Shown here: positions 28,765-38,656 of the stretch, in pieces
Layout: each line of letters opens with the position of its first letter
How positions within the stretch are numbered: the first letter of the stretch is position 1
Source of the DNA: Stieleria bergensis
Lineage (GTDB): Bacteria; Planctomycetota; Planctomycetia; Pirellulales; Pirellulaceae
Assembly (NCBI GenBank): GCA_007745635.1
Contig: CP036272.1
Coordinates: 3,713,398-3,777,397 of the forward strand
Length of the DNA: 64,000 nucleotides
Reading direction: 5' to 3'
Position numbers and translations under genes: made by a program
The notes under the pieces: model-generated
What the model was told of the DNA's origin: nothing
Seen by the model: the letters and a program-made list of their open reading frames with translations, nothing else
Databases searched by the model: none

Positions 28765-29745
28765 ATGGATCCGATCATCGACATCAGCCAACTGACCATG
28801 CGATTTCGGCGCTGCCATGCGTTGCGAGGCGTTGACTTGACCATCCCCGCTGGGACCGTGTTTGCCTTGTTGGGTGAAAACGGTGCAGGCAAAACGACCA
28901 TGATTCGGATTCTGACGGGGTTTCAAAAACCGACGTCGGGAACGTGCCGAGCCTGTGGACTGGATCCAACACGGGACGCCCAGCAGATCCGTCGCCGCAT
29001 CGGTTATGTCAGCGACTCCCCACCGCTGTATGACTGGATGACGGTTTCTCAGATCGGTGGCTTTGCGGGATCATTCTATGAAAACTCATTCTGGCCCACT
29101 TACGAAGACCTGTGCAAGCGATACCAGATTCAGATGGACCAAAAGGTCAAGCACTTATCAAAGGGACAGCGTGCGAAGGTTGCTTTGTCGCTGGCGTTGG
29201 CTCATGACCCGGAACTGTTGATCATGGACGAACCAACGTCTGGCCTGGACCCCAAGGTGCGTCGAAATTTTCTAGAGTCCATGATTGACCGGGCCGCCAC
29301 CGGACGAACGGTTCTCCTTTCGAGCCACCAGATCAATGAAGTCGAACGGGTCGCCGATCACATCGCAATCTTGCACCAAGGAAAGATTCGCCTCGTGGGT
29401 GCACTGGATACGATTCGCGCGAGCATCCAGCAGGTGACGATCAATCTGGACGACCCGTTGCGAACGATTCCAACGTTTTCCAGCGGCGCCGAGGTACTCT
29501 CTGAAGAACGCTCTGGCCGGTCGGTGCAAATGTATCTCCAGGACTCTCAGCCCAACGACATGGCCCAACTGCGCGACCTCTCGGGCGTCGTCTCGGTCAA
29601 TCATCGGCAAGCGACGCTGGAAGAGATCTTTGTTGCCTGCACCACGGACGATGGCCCATCGTTCGGCCAACACACCAAGCCTTACGATGAGCAGGAATTA
29701 GGGGACACAGAAACACACGACGCACTGTGGGCGAGCAGTCGCTAG
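28765..29745 (+). CDS. ABC transporter ATP-binding protein (ABC-2 exporter type)
   Basis: 326 residues. Walker A GENGAGKTT at residues 37-45, Q-loop region TGFQKPTSG, signature LSKGQRAKVALSLALAHDPE near 131, Walker B LLIMDEPTSGLDP near 152-165, and the H-loop SSHQINEVE near 188. The degenerate LSKGQ signature is common in the YtrB/GntR-linked subfamily. The C-terminal 90 residues form the usual extra domain of drug- and lipid-type ABC-2 ATPases. Followed after 66 nt by the large permease; together with the GntR-like gene they form one operon. Probably exports an amphipathic or antimicrobial compound, which is inference from context. Confidence 0.92.
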   Translation: MDPIIDISQLTMRFRRCHALRGVDLTIPAGTVFALLGENGAGKTTMIRILTGFQKPTSGTCRACGLDPTRDAQQIRRRIGYVSDSPPLYDWMTVSQIGGFAGSFYENSFWPTYEDLCKRYQIQMDQKVKHLSKGQRAKVALSLALAHDPELLIMDEPTSGLDPKVRRNFLESMIDRAATGRTVLLSSHQINEVERVADHIAILHQGKIRLVGALDTIRASIQQVTINLDDPLRTIPTFSSGAEVLSEERSGRSVQMYLQDSQPNDMAQLRDLSGVVSVNHRQATLEEIFVACTTDDGPSFGQHTKPYDEQELGDTETHDALWASSR

Positions 29746-29811
29746 TGCCTCGTATCCCCGTCCCGTTTGCGTTTCTTGCACTGCCGTCATCACTCACACA
29801 CAGGTCACACC

Positions 29812-32214
29812 ATGGCCACCGACGTGCCACTCACGCCCAAAGTTTCCACGCCCCGTGCAGCGGTTTCCCCAGCGGGTCACTCAGCGAATCACTGGTTGAT
29901 TTGGAAGGAGATTCGCCAACTGAAACCGCTGCTCGTTTTACTGGTCTCGCTGACGCTAGCGATGATTGTGTTTCAGCAAGTGGTCGAGTTGCTGGCGACA
30001 TCCCAACCGCCGAACTTTTCGGGACACTTGATCCTACTGATGCCCATGTTGTTTGCCATCGGCGCGGGGCCCATGCTGGTCAGCCAGGAATGGTCCACCA
30101 AGAGCATGTATTGGCTGCGAACCTTGCCAATCAGTGCGAACCGCATCATTACCACGAAATGGCTGGTGGGTTTGATCTCTCTGGTCGCGATCTGGATCAT
30201 CAGCCTGACGATGGCGGCCTTGACTGGTGTAACGTTTACGGAACGGGTTCAGCAAAGCGCGATGCAGACCACCGAGTCATTCGTCGCGGATCTGTATCGA
30301 TCCAACGTTGTTCAACTTCTGCTAGTCGGTTCGCTGTATCTGTTGACGTCGGGATACTTTGTGGGCTGGTGGATCCGCGATCAAGTGCTGACGTTGGTGG
30401 CACTGATTGCCGCGATCTTCTTTCCGATTGTTGTCTGGGCGATCACTCAGGCGATCTTTGATCCGAACGAAGGACAGGAGCCTTCAGCGACTTCATTGCT
30501 AGCGATGCTGATTGGGGCGACCGTCATCGCGACGGGACTGATGTACGGACTGGGCGTCCGCGCTCTGAATCCCTTGGGTGCGCCCCGATTCGGGTTGGCC
30601 AGCGAGAACGCTGCGGCGGTTCCACACGCGACCACCGTTGCCGCCACCCCTCGTTTCGGCTCAAGCTTTGTCGCCATGGTCTGGCAGATCATTTGGGGCG
30701 CCCGCTTGAAATATGCGATCGTGGTCGGCGCGTTAGGACTGGCCATCCTGCTTCAGTATTCGTCAGCGCAAGGGGCACGCGCTTTCGCCGTCATGATCGC
30801 GGGACTCTCATTCTTTGGCCTCGCTTCGCTCTCGTTCCAAGGCACGAGCGGACGGCAAAGCATCCGCTTCCTTTCCCAGCGTGGTGTGTCGCCCCTGCAA
30901 GCCTATGCAGCGATTCACGCGGTGCCGATGGCGATCATCTGCACGTTATTTTTAGGCTACAGTCTTTGGTACGCCTCGTCCCCAGCGCAGTGGGGTGCCT
31001 CGGCATCGCCGATTGCAATGCTTGGGCTAGTGTTGACGGCCTATGGCATGTGCCAATGGTTCAGCCAGTTTAGCAGCAACCTGTTCATCAGTTCGATTGG
31101 CGGACCGATCATCGCATTCCTGTTGACCATTAGCCTGATCTTCATGCCTCAAGTCGGCACGCCGTTTGTGGTGGTTGGACTGCTCGCTGTCCTCCCGTAC
31201 CTGGCAACGGCCATGATGATGCGGCGATTCATGGACGGTGGTGATCGCCAACTTAGCACGGTTCTGCTCTGCAGCTTTGCCGTCCTGATCTTCCTTGTTC
31301 CGACGGGTTTTGCGATCAACGCTGTAAGGTCTGCTCCCAGGATGACAGACGCCGAACGGTTAAGCTTCATTGAAAACGGCCAGCGTGAATTCAGGCGCCG
31401 TCGATCGCACAAACAGCTGGTGCCGATGAGCGTGATGGAGCCACGTGATTCCGACCAAGATTCACTCAACGGCGCTCCCAGAGGCGATAGAGTTTCGGCC
31501 TACGCCCTGCGCGCGGACTTGCAGATTCCCAACGACCACGCGCTGCTGAGTGATTCAGGCCTGTACCGCAGTTCAACCTTCTCCTACGCACAGCCCAATA
31601 CTTCCCGGACAAGCCTGGTGCAGTCGTGGCTGGACATTTGCGGACACAAGATCACCGCATACTTGTCAGCACCCGCTGATCAAAACTGGGACGAACTGAA
31701 GCCTTGGGTCGTTGGCTCGGGCCGCATGATCGGCGGCTTGCGTCGGTCGGACATGTTGCAATCGCAGGCAGACGCCGATGCCTTATCTGCGCTCTGGGTG
31801 TTGGCGTTACAGGAGCCTGAATTTGATTCGCGCCGCCAAACCCAAGAGATCGCGGAACTCGTTGAAGCGATCGGCACTCGCCGCAGTCGTGCTCAGGCCA
31901 GGAAGCACGCGCTGTATTGCCAGTTCCACAGATCACTGGGGGGACAGGACCAGTTCCTGGGTGGACGAGACCGATTGTTTCCGACGCCTTCGCTAGAAAA
32001 TTACCCCGCTGAACTGATCCACTGGGTCCAGCCCCGTTTACAGCAATTCATGTACAAGGAGCTGCTGCAGAAAATCACCGCCGCGGAGAACAACCAACCG
32101 TTCCAGCCCAACCCTGAACGAACGACTTCCCAAGACACCGACTTCTTGAGACTGTCATCGCTATGGGGCGGCCAATGGGAATCGCTTAGCCCGGCAACAC
32201 GTGTCGCTCCCTAG
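29812..32214 (+). CDS. ABC-2 type permease with large soluble C-terminal region
   Basis: 800 residues from the ATG at 29812 (a TTG at 29767 in frame is less likely). The N-terminus reads NHWLIWKEIRQLKPLLVLLV, the typical start of an ABC-2 permease. Around twelve hydrophobic segments lie between residues 40 and 510, in two groups separated by a hydrophilic loop near 250-290, as if two six-helix halves were joined. The last 280 residues after SAPRMTDAER are soluble, have no recognised domain, and would be exported or cytoplasmic depending on topology. Partner of the ATPase upstream; its stop is 86 nt before the next gene. The length is about twice that of a simple permease. Confidence 0.85.
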   Translation: MATDVPLTPKVSTPRAAVSPAGHSANHWLIWKEIRQLKPLLVLLVSLTLAMIVFQQVVELLATSQPPNFSGHLILLMPMLFAIGAGPMLVSQEWSTKSMYWLRTLPISANRIITTKWLVGLISLVAIWIISLTMAALTGVTFTERVQQSAMQTTESFVADLYRSNVVQLLLVGSLYLLTSGYFVGWWIRDQVLTLVALIAAIFFPIVVWAITQAIFDPNEGQEPSATSLLAMLIGATVIATGLMYGLGVRALNPLGAPRFGLASENAAAVPHATTVAATPRFGSSFVAMVWQIIWGARLKYAIVVGALGLAILLQYSSAQGARAFAVMIAGLSFFGLASLSFQGTSGRQSIRFLSQRGVSPLQAYAAIHAVPMAIICTLFLGYSLWYASSPAQWGASASPIAMLGLVLTAYGMCQWFSQFSSNLFISSIGGPIIAFLLTISLIFMPQVGTPFVVVGLLAVLPYLATAMMMRRFMDGGDRQLSTVLLCSFAVLIFLVPTGFAINAVRSAPRMTDAERLSFIENGQREFRRRRSHKQLVPMSVMEPRDSDQDSLNGAPRGDRVSAYALRADLQIPNDHALLSDSGLYRSSTFSYAQPNTSRTSLVQSWLDICGHKITAYLSAPADQNWDELKPWVVGSGRMIGGLRRSDMLQSQADADALSALWVLALQEPEFDSRRQTQEIAELVEAIGTRRSRAQARKHALYCQFHRSLGGQDQFLGGRDRLFPTPSLENYPAELIHWVQPRLQQFMYKELLQKITAAENNQPFQPNPERTTSQDTDFLRLSSLWGGQWESLSPATRVAP

Positions 32215-32299
32215 ATCATTCGTCCCCTTCATTCGCAATCACATCCTCTGCGATCACGGCACTCCTGCCGACCGTTCGCATCCTTGCGAGGCAATCACG

Positions 32300-33526
32300 A
32301 TGCTCAATCGATGGACAAAACCTGACTGGACCGTCCTTGCCGTAATCATAGCGCCTGCGATTGGCTGCCTGGCGTTGCTGGCGATCGCTGCGATTCAGTG
32401 GCAGATCCGGGCCGCGCAAGTCGCCCGCGCTGCCAATGACATCTACCATCATCCGGATGTTGAACGTGTCCGCGCAAAGCAAATCAAACAAGTGCGCCAA
32501 CGCCAACTGACACCAGCAAGTCATCCCGGCAACGTCCCTTTCAAGATACGCTGGAAACGGGACACGACAAACACCGCAGTCATCACGACAGCGCCAGAGT
32601 TACACCTTCAGTATCGACACGCAATGGAGCAGTTCTCTAGCGAGTACCATCCCAAGGATCGCTGGTTTGGCTACATCTATGGCAATTCCCAGGTAAAACA
32701 GGAACTGAAAGATTACATTGCCAAGCTCGGTGCACTGCCGTCTGACCAATCGACCGGCAGGCCAGATTCGATTCTGCAGCACCCGCTGGCCCGTCTCGAT
32801 CCAGAGTTGCTGTGCATCGAATGCATGGACCGTGGCAACGTGAAGCAAGCCATCGAATTGGCCACTTCAGATCACTTGGTGATCAACGGTACGATACAGG
32901 TTCCGTTAAATCTGATTCGGAAGATGTTGACGATCAACCAATGGACGCCCGATGACCTGGATGTTCTAGAAAGCAAACTGCTGGACACGAACTTCCTCAA
33001 AACGGCAGTCGTGAGCGCAATGGCTTTAGATCGGGCGGATCACAGGACTTTGGAGCACTACGGAAAATCGCTATCATACGGTGACTCCAATCAATTGATC
33101 GAACGCTTACCAACCGCTCCCTCCATTCGACTGACCGCGCTTGAGGCTCTTAAAGCTGAGCTCGACAAGCCTGAAAGTGATTCAGCGAGAACACACGCAC
33201 TCGCCGCACTACAACGCCTGGATGTCACTCTAGGCCTCAATCTTGCTCGCATCGGTGGAGCGAAACCAAGCTATCGCGACCACTTCCGCGGGCTCCGGGG
33301 CGGCCTGTTGCGGATGATCGCGATCAGACGCGGCCAATTGAGATCTGGCAAGTCTGGCACCAGGGAGCCACAGCTAGGCTCCGCCCGCCGAGCTGAATTT
33401 CGACTGGTCATGAGTCGCGATCGTCTTGGCAATTCTCAAGACCAAGCGGTGATCTTGCGCGGAGTGGACTATTCACCGCTGCTCCTGGTTGATGAAGTCA
33501 TCGAGTCAACGGAACGAAAACCTTAG
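32300..33526 (+). CDS. Membrane-anchored protein of unknown function in the ABC operon
   Basis: 408 residues from the ATG at 32300. One transmembrane helix near the N-terminus (VLAVIIAPAIGCLALLAIAA), then a soluble region without recognised motifs. It contains KDRWFGYIYGNSQVKQELKD and a helical, Leu-rich middle part. It follows the permease on the same strand and probably belongs to the same operon. Its soluble part may work with the unusual C-terminal domain of the permease; nothing in the sequence shows an activity. I do not recognise the family. Confidence 0.7.
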   Translation: MLNRWTKPDWTVLAVIIAPAIGCLALLAIAAIQWQIRAAQVARAANDIYHHPDVERVRAKQIKQVRQRQLTPASHPGNVPFKIRWKRDTTNTAVITTAPELHLQYRHAMEQFSSEYHPKDRWFGYIYGNSQVKQELKDYIAKLGALPSDQSTGRPDSILQHPLARLDPELLCIECMDRGNVKQAIELATSDHLVINGTIQVPLNLIRKMLTINQWTPDDLDVLESKLLDTNFLKTAVVSAMALDRADHRTLEHYGKSLSYGDSNQLIERLPTAPSIRLTALEALKAELDKPESDSARTHALAALQRLDVTLGLNLARIGGAKPSYRDHFRGLRGGLLRMIAIRRGQLRSGKSGTREPQLGSARRAEFRLVMSRDRLGNSQDQAVILRGVDYSPLLLVDEVIESTERKP

Positions 33527-33767
33527 GCGTCGCTGCCAGATCAAGCAGCATGACGTTCACGCTGTGAAGCCCCAACGTGCGCCCAACCGATGAGACGGGG
33601 CCTTGGCAAGTGAGGGCTGGCTGAATGAGCCAGCGCCACTGACAACGTTTGGTAGAGCAACCTGTGGCGAACGCCTGTGCAGAGGATGGCGTCTGCTCTC
33701 TGAGCGGTTTGCCTGAATCCGAATGGAGAACACCGAGGCCGCTGGGAGGTTGATTCGGCCCACTGCT

Positions 33768-33791
33768 CCAAGGTGCGCTTCGCGACCTTGG
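33768..33791. terminator. Hairpin between convergent units
   Basis: CCAAGGT and ACCTTGG are perfect arms around GCGCTTCGCG. It lies between the ABC operon (plus) and the apbE-nqrM gene (minus). There is no T-tract, so a factor-independent terminator is not certain. The rest of 33527-33812 has no credible gene. Confidence 0.35.
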
Positions 33792-33812
33792 CTGTGAAAT
33801 CAGTTGCCCTGT

Positions 33813-35162
33813 TTAAGAGGCGTTCTGCTTTTCGGCCATTTTGTCACGCAGTTCTTTGCAGGCGTCCGAAGGACTGCTGCACAGGGAACAGCTGCTGCTG
33901 CCGTCGGGGTTCGTCTTGCTGGCCAAACCTCCACAGGAACCGCTGATCGCTCGACGCCCAAACAACACGCCAACCGACATTCCCAACAGCAAAATCGCGA
34001 CGACGCAAACCGTTAGAATGGCGACGGGGATCATCTGGGACAAGAACGATTGCCCCTCATCGGCGTTCGCAACACCGGCAGCACTGGGCTCGACTTCCTT
34101 GGCATACTGGGCCAGTGTCCCGGTTCCGGCCGACAGGTAATCATCGCCCTCACGCCACACCGTCAGGACACCCAGTTCGTTCGTTTGAGCCAGTTGAATT
34201 GCCTGATCGGGGCCGACGACGTTAATCGCCGTCGCCCACGCGTCGGCCGCCATACAGTTTTCGGCAACCACGGTGACCGAAGCCATGCTGTGTTCAACCG
34301 GTCGTCCAGTCCTGGGGTCAATGGTGTGCGAATATCGCTTGCCATCCACGACGTAGAAAATCCGATAATCACCGGAAGTCGCCATCGAGGTTTGCGAACT
34401 CTCTGGCTTCATCGCATGCGCGATCAGCACCGTGTTGGACGCAGCGTCGGGCATTTGAATCCCAACAGCCCAAGGCTTGTCCGGTTTCGATCCAGACGTT
34501 CGGACTTCGCCGCCAATTTCGACAAAGACGTTTTCGAGGCCCAGTCCCGCCAACCGATCCACGACACGATCCACTCCATGGCCTTTGGCAATCGAAGAGA
34601 GGTCGACTTGCAATTCAGCCACCGACTTTTTCAATGCCGGCGGATCCTCGCGATAGGAAAGCTTTTCATAGCCCACTTGTTGCAGCAGTGTGGCGATGGC
34701 TTCATCGCTGGGAATCTGATTTGTCTTTTCGTCTGGACCAAAATGCCAGGCGTTGACCAACGGACCAACGGTCACATCAAACGCTCCATCGGTTGCCTTG
34801 GACACCTGCTGAGCATAGCGCACCACGTCGACCACGTTGGCGTTGACATCAATCCAATCGGTGGACTTTGATTGATTGAATTTGGACAACAAAGAAGACG
34901 GCAGGTACGTCGACATCTCGTCATTGACGGCACGCAGTTCCGCGTCGACCGAAAGCCGAATGGTTTCATCGTCAACGGATTCGCCGCCAACGACTTTGAC
35001 CATATATGTCGTGCCCATTGTCTGGCCGTCGAATTGGCGAATCGACTGACTGTCCGTACCGAGGGCGGGCTGCGGCTGTGCGTCAGCTGGCGGACGGAAA
35101 ACGAGCAGTGCTAAAACAGCAACGGTCGACCCGAAAGTCGACCGCATGAGTGAGCTGTGCAT
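33813..35162 (-). CDS. apbE: FAD:protein FMN transferase ApbE fused to an NqrM-like maturation domain
   Basis: 449 residues. A signal peptide (residues 1-28, ending ADAQ) is followed by an ApbE domain at about 45-330. It starts with QTMGTTYMVKV and includes TDGAFDVTVGPLVNAW, DLSSIAKGHGVDRV, VEIGGEVRTSG and YSHTIDPRTGRPV, which bind FAD and magnesium. This enzyme attaches FMN to the Thr of NqrB and NqrC. After a linker, a transmembrane helix (about 376-400) leads into FGRRAISGSCGGLASK and four cysteines (410, 425, 428, 435). That tail matches the NqrM family (GSCGGL, then a Cys cluster), which matures the iron centre of NqrD/NqrE. Normally apbE and nqrM are separate genes after nqrF. Here one protein carries both, 21 nt after nqrF. 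The fusion is read directly; the joint function is inference. Confidence 0.88.
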   Translation of the reverse strand: MHSSLMRSTFGSTVAVLALLVFRPPADAQPQPALGTDSQSIRQFDGQTMGTTYMVKVVGGESVDDETIRLSVDAELRAVNDEMSTYLPSSLLSKFNQSKSTDWIDVNANVVDVVRYAQQVSKATDGAFDVTVGPLVNAWHFGPDEKTNQIPSDEAIATLLQQVGYEKLSYREDPPALKKSVAELQVDLSSIAKGHGVDRVVDRLAGLGLENVFVEIGGEVRTSGSKPDKPWAVGIQMPDAASNTVLIAHAMKPESSQTSMATSGDYRIFYVVDGKRYSHTIDPRTGRPVEHSMASVTVVAENCMAADAWATAINVVGPDQAIQLAQTNELGVLTVWREGDDYLSAGTGTLAQYAKEVEPSAAGVANADEGQSFLSQMIPVAILTVCVVAILLLGMSVGVLFGRRAISGSCGGLASKTNPDGSSSCSLCSSPSDACKELRDKMAEKQNAS

Positions 35163-35183
35163 GATTAAAACCTAAAGGCCGGA

Positions 35184-36404
35184 TCAGCCACCAAAGTCAT
35201 CGTATGCGATATTCTCAGGTTCAACACCCAGGTCATCGAGCATTTTGAACACGGCTTGGTTCATCATCGGTGGACCACAGATGTAGTATTCGATGTCCTC
35301 GGGTGCGGGGTGCTTGCTCAAGTAATTGTCCAGCAAGACTTGGTGAATGAAGCCGACGTAACCTTCCCAGTTGTCTTCCGGCATGGGATCAGACAACGCG
35401 ATGTTGAACTTGAAGTTCGGGAACTCTTCTTCGATGCCACGGAAGTGATCAACGTAGAACAATTCTCGCATGCTCCGTCCACCGTACCAGTAACTGACCT
35501 TACGATCGGTCTTCTGGCGTTTGAACAGTTCAAAGATATGGCTGCGTAGCGGAGCCATCCCGGCACCACCACCGATGTAAACCATTTCGGCGTCCGTTTC
35601 CTTGATGAAGAACTCACCGTACGGGCCGCTAATGGTTGCATGATCGCCAGGCTTTAAGCTGAAGATAAAGCTACTCATCTTGCCGGGTGGAAACTCTGGA
35701 TTCCGCGGCGGTGGCGTGGCAACACGCACGTTCAGCATGATGATGCCTTTTTCGCCGGGGTAGTTTGCCATGGAGTAAGCACGCACGACGGGTTCGTCGA
35801 CCTTGGAGACAAATCGCCAGATGTCGAACCGATCCCAATCTTCGTGATACTCTTCCTGGATCTCAAAGTCTTTGTAGTTGACGGTGTGCGGTGGGCATTC
35901 GATTTGAATGTAACCACCGGCTTTGAAGTCAACCTCTTCGCCTTCGGGGAGTTCGAGCACGAACTCTTTAATGAAGGTCGCGACGTTTTCGTTACTTCGG
36001 ACGGTGCATTCCCATTTCTTGGTGTCAAATGCTTCCGCCGGAACCTCAACTTCCATGTCTTGCTTGACCGCCACCTGACAGGAAAGTCGCTCGCCTTCGG
36101 CGGCTTCCTTCTTGTTGATGTGACCGGTTTCGGTTGCCAGAATCTCGCCGCCACCGTCAAGGACTTTGACTTTGCACTGGGCACAGGTACCGCCGCCGCC
36201 GCAAGCACTGGAGACGAACACACCGGCATCTGCCAGGGCTCCCAACAGCTTGCCACCGGCAGGCACTTCAACTTCTTTTTGGTTGTTGATCGTGATCTTG
36301 ACTGGCCCTGAGGCGACCAGCAACTTTTTGGCCCACAAAATCACTGCCACCAATGCCAGAATGACAAGGGTGAACATGACAATGCCAAGAATGATCGTTT
36401 GCAT
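35184..36404 (-). CDS. nqrF: Na+-translocating NADH:quinone reductase subunit F
   Basis: 406 residues, normal for NqrF. An N-terminal transmembrane helix ([20 protein letters not shown]) is followed by a 2Fe-2S ferredoxin domain with the cysteine pattern [11 protein letters not shown] and a later LSC. The ferredoxin-reductase part follows: [13 protein letters not shown] binds FAD, and [17 protein letters not shown] and YICGPPMM bind NADH. NqrF is the electron entry subunit, passing electrons from NADH through FAD and the Fe-S cluster. Last canonical gene of nqrABCDEF; the ApbE-NqrM fusion follows. 127 nt separate it from nqrE. Confidence 0.97.
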   Translation of the reverse strand: MQTIILGIVMFTLVILALVAVILWAKKLLVASGPVKITINNQKEVEVPAGGKLLGALADAGVFVSSACGGGGTCAQCKVKVLDGGGEILATETGHINKKEAAEGERLSCQVAVKQDMEVEVPAEAFDTKKWECTVRSNENVATFIKEFVLELPEGEEVDFKAGGYIQIECPPHTVNYKDFEIQEEYHEDWDRFDIWRFVSKVDEPVVRAYSMANYPGEKGIIMLNVRVATPPPRNPEFPPGKMSSFIFSLKPGDHATISGPYGEFFIKETDAEMVYIGGGAGMAPLRSHIFELFKRQKTDRKVSYWYGGRSMRELFYVDHFRGIEEEFPNFKFNIALSDPMPEDNWEGYVGFIHQVLLDNYLSKHPAPEDIEYYICGPPMMNQAVFKMLDDLGVEPENIAYDDFGG

Positions 36405-36531
36405 GTTAAATCGCTAGGTTAGCTGTCGCATTTTAGGTGACTGAACAGGCTTTAACAGCGACGCCAAGTTCAGTGCTCTGAGAAACAAAAGCCGGGTAAC
36501 ATCAAAAGCCAGACGAATCCAACCGCCGGGC

Positions 36532-37185
36532 TTAAAGCTGAATGCCGCTGAAGGACATGAACGCCAAAGCCATCAAGCCGACAGTGATGAAGGTAATGCC
36601 TAAACCGCGAAGTCCCGGTGGTACATCACTGTATTTCATCTTCTCGCGGATACCGGCCAAGGCCACGATCGCCAGTGCCCAGCCAACACCGCATCCCAAT
36701 CCGTAGGTGCAGGACTGTGGAAAGGTCATCGTTCGTTCCTGCATGAACAGCGAAGCACCCAAAATGGCACAGTTCACCGTGATCAGAGGCAAGAAGATCC
36801 CCAGCGTGTTGTACAGCGTGGGAACGAACTTATCCAAAAACATTTCCAAGATCTGAACCATCGCCGCAATCACACCAATGAAGCTGATGAACGCGAGGAA
36901 GCTGAGATCAACTTCGGCGAAATTAACCATGTCAGTGGGAACTTTGAGCAAGTCATTGACCCACGTCATGGCTCCTTTCTTCAGGAACAGACTGCTGATC
37001 AGCTGGTTCGCTGGTACCGTGATGGCTTCGATCGCGATGACCGCGACGCCCAGACCGAGGGCTGTCTTGACGTCCTTACTAATGGCCAGGAATGTACACA
37101 TTCCCAAGAAGAACGCCAGCGCGAGGTTCTCTACGAAGACAGCCTTCATAAAGATGCTTAAGTGATCTTGAATGATCAATTCCAT
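36532..37185 (-). CDS. nqrE: Na+-translocating NADH:quinone reductase subunit E
   Basis: 217 residues with six hydrophobic segments. Conserved Cys residues of the NqrD/NqrE iron site are present in [12 protein letters not shown] and [19 protein letters not shown] lies near the start, as AAGGAAG five nt before the ATG at 37185. It is longer than the usual 198-202 residues because of about 15 extra residues in a loop ([20 protein letters not shown]). Inner-membrane subunit of the sodium pump; forms a pair with NqrD. Located 10 nt after nqrD. Confidence 0.96.
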   Translation of the reverse strand: MELIIQDHLSIFMKAVFVENLALAFFLGMCTFLAISKDVKTALGLGVAVIAIEAITVPANQLISSLFLKKGAMTWVNDLLKVPTDMVNFAEVDLSFLAFISFIGVIAAMVQILEMFLDKFVPTLYNTLGIFLPLITVNCAILGASLFMQERTMTFPQSCTYGLGCGVGWALAIVALAGIREKMKYSDVPPGLRGLGITFITVGLMALAFMSFSGIQL

Positions 37186-37195
37186 GACTTCTTCC

Positions 37196-37822
37196 TTAGG
37201 CTTCTTCGTTCTGTTCGGGTTTGAAACTGCGAATCAACCAGATCAGAATTCCGATCAAGAAGAACGCACTGGGGGGCAATAGCATCAAGTTATTTGGCTC
37301 ATACCAGCCACCATCTTTGGTTAACTTGAACACGGTTGCACCGAAGATCGATCCATTGCCGAGCAGTTCGCGGAAGAACGCGACGAACAGCAGAACGAAG
37401 CCGTAGCCCATCCCGTTGCCAACACCGTCCCAGAAACTGATTCCGGGTTTGTTCTTCATCGCAAAACCTTCCGCTCGCCCCATCACGATACAGTTTGTGA
37501 TGATCAAACCGACGAAGACCGACAGTTGTTTCGAGATGTCGTACAGGAACGCTTTCAAAAACTGGTCGACCACGATCACCAGCGATGCGATCACGGTCAT
37601 CTGAACGATGATCCGAATGCTGCTGGGGATATAGGTCCGAATGGCACTGACCGCCAAGTTACTGAAGGCGGTGACCGCGATCACAGCGATCGACATCACG
37701 ACCGACGTTTCCATCTTGGTCGTGACCGCTAACGCACTACAAATCCCAAGGATCTGCAACGCGATGGGGTTGTTGTCGACCAGCGGTTCGACCAGGACTT
37801 TCTTTGTTGTTTGTTCAGCCAT
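37196..37822 (-). CDS. nqrD: Na+-translocating NADH:quinone reductase subunit D
   Basis: 208 residues, six hydrophobic segments. The N-terminal part [20 protein letters not shown] and the later [20 protein letters not shown] carry the two conserved cysteines that, with NqrE, hold the intramembrane iron. Start ATG at 37822, three nt after the nqrC stop, so translation is probably coupled. Membrane subunit of Na+-NQR. Confidence 0.96.
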   Translation of the reverse strand: MAEQTTKKVLVEPLVDNNPIALQILGICSALAVTTKMETSVVMSIAVIAVTAFSNLAVSAIRTYIPSSIRIIVQMTVIASLVIVVDQFLKAFLYDISKQLSVFVGLIITNCIVMGRAEGFAMKNKPGISFWDGVGNGMGYGFVLLFVAFFRELLGNGSIFGATVFKLTKDGGWYEPNNLMLLPPSAFFLIGILIWLIRSFKPEQNEEA

Positions 37823-37825
37823 GAC

Positions 37826-38656
37826 TTAAGACCCCGCTTTTGGCGTGTCGATTCCATGTTCTTTAATGTGGGTCAGGAACAGCTTGTAAGCGTCATCGCT
37901 GGCCCAGTAGCGGATCAAATTGGTGACACCGCGGCTTGTGATCGTGGCCCCAGTCAGGCCATCGACCTCATACTTATTGCCCAGGGGGGCAGTTCCCTTG
38001 GCGAGACCAGCAGCTGGCACGCCTTCGGGGTTGTACAGTGTTTTGCCTTCCCACTGCAGTTTCCAGCTTGGGTTGTCCACTTCGCCGCCCAAGCCTGGAG
38101 TCTCACCATGCTTGTAGAAGGTCAAACCCTGGATCGTGTTGAGATCCTTCTTCAGAGCCAAGTAGCCGTACAGGGTCGACCACAGGCCTTTCCCGTAGAC
38201 AGGCAACACGATCTGCTGAAACTCTTTCGTCTTCGCATCGCTGACGACGTACACCTTGGCGTACTTTTCGCGAAACTTTTCACCCGGATTGAACTCGGGG
38301 TTCACGATGTCTTCGCGTAAGTCAGGCGAATTGACTGCTTCACGGGGATCGTAGTTGTCGACATCCAGTCCGTTGACATCCGTCACGAACTCGCCTGTGT
38401 CTAAATCGACGATGTACGGTGTGACTTGCTTAAACAAGTCTTTGATCTGATCAGTGGTCAAACCACTGGCAGTGACACCGTACTGGCCTTTTGCCAGACC
38501 GGCGGCATCAAGGATATTCTTTTGCTGGTCGAGCAGCGCGTTGGCCGCTTGACGTTCTTTCAGTGCCACCGCAGCGCCGCTGACGAACAGCGAGCAAACC
38601 ACGCATAGCACGGTCGCAACAACAAAAGTCTGTGCATTAGATTCACGTTGTGACAT
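37826..38656 (-). CDS. nqrC: Na+-translocating NADH:quinone reductase subunit C
   Basis: 276 residues from the ATG at 38656, with AGGAGG about 10 nt upstream. The frame extends to 38689, but this start, which overlaps the end of nqrB by 14 nt, has the better ribosome site. One N-terminal transmembrane helix (TFVVATVLCVVCSLFVSGAA) anchors a periplasmic FMN-binding domain. The motif DGLTGATITSRGV near residue 235 contains the Thr that receives covalent FMN from ApbE. Part of the electron path to the quinone. Confidence 0.96.
   Translation of the reverse strand: MSQRESNAQTFVVATVLCVVCSLFVSGAAVALKERQAANALLDQQKNILDAAGLAKGQYGVTASGLTTDQIKDLFKQVTPYIVDLDTGEFVTDVNGLDVDNYDPREAVNSPDLREDIVNPEFNPGEKFREKYAKVYVVSDAKTKEFQQIVLPVYGKGLWSTLYGYLALKKDLNTIQGLTFYKHGETPGLGGEVDNPSWKLQWEGKTLYNPEGVPAAGLAKGTAPLGNKYEVDGLTGATITSRGVTNLIRYWASDDAYKLFLTHIKEHGIDTPKAGS

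Noticed and set aside
33541-33771. 76-codon frame in the spacer after the ABC operon
   Set aside because: No family resemblance and several overlapping frames of the same quality.
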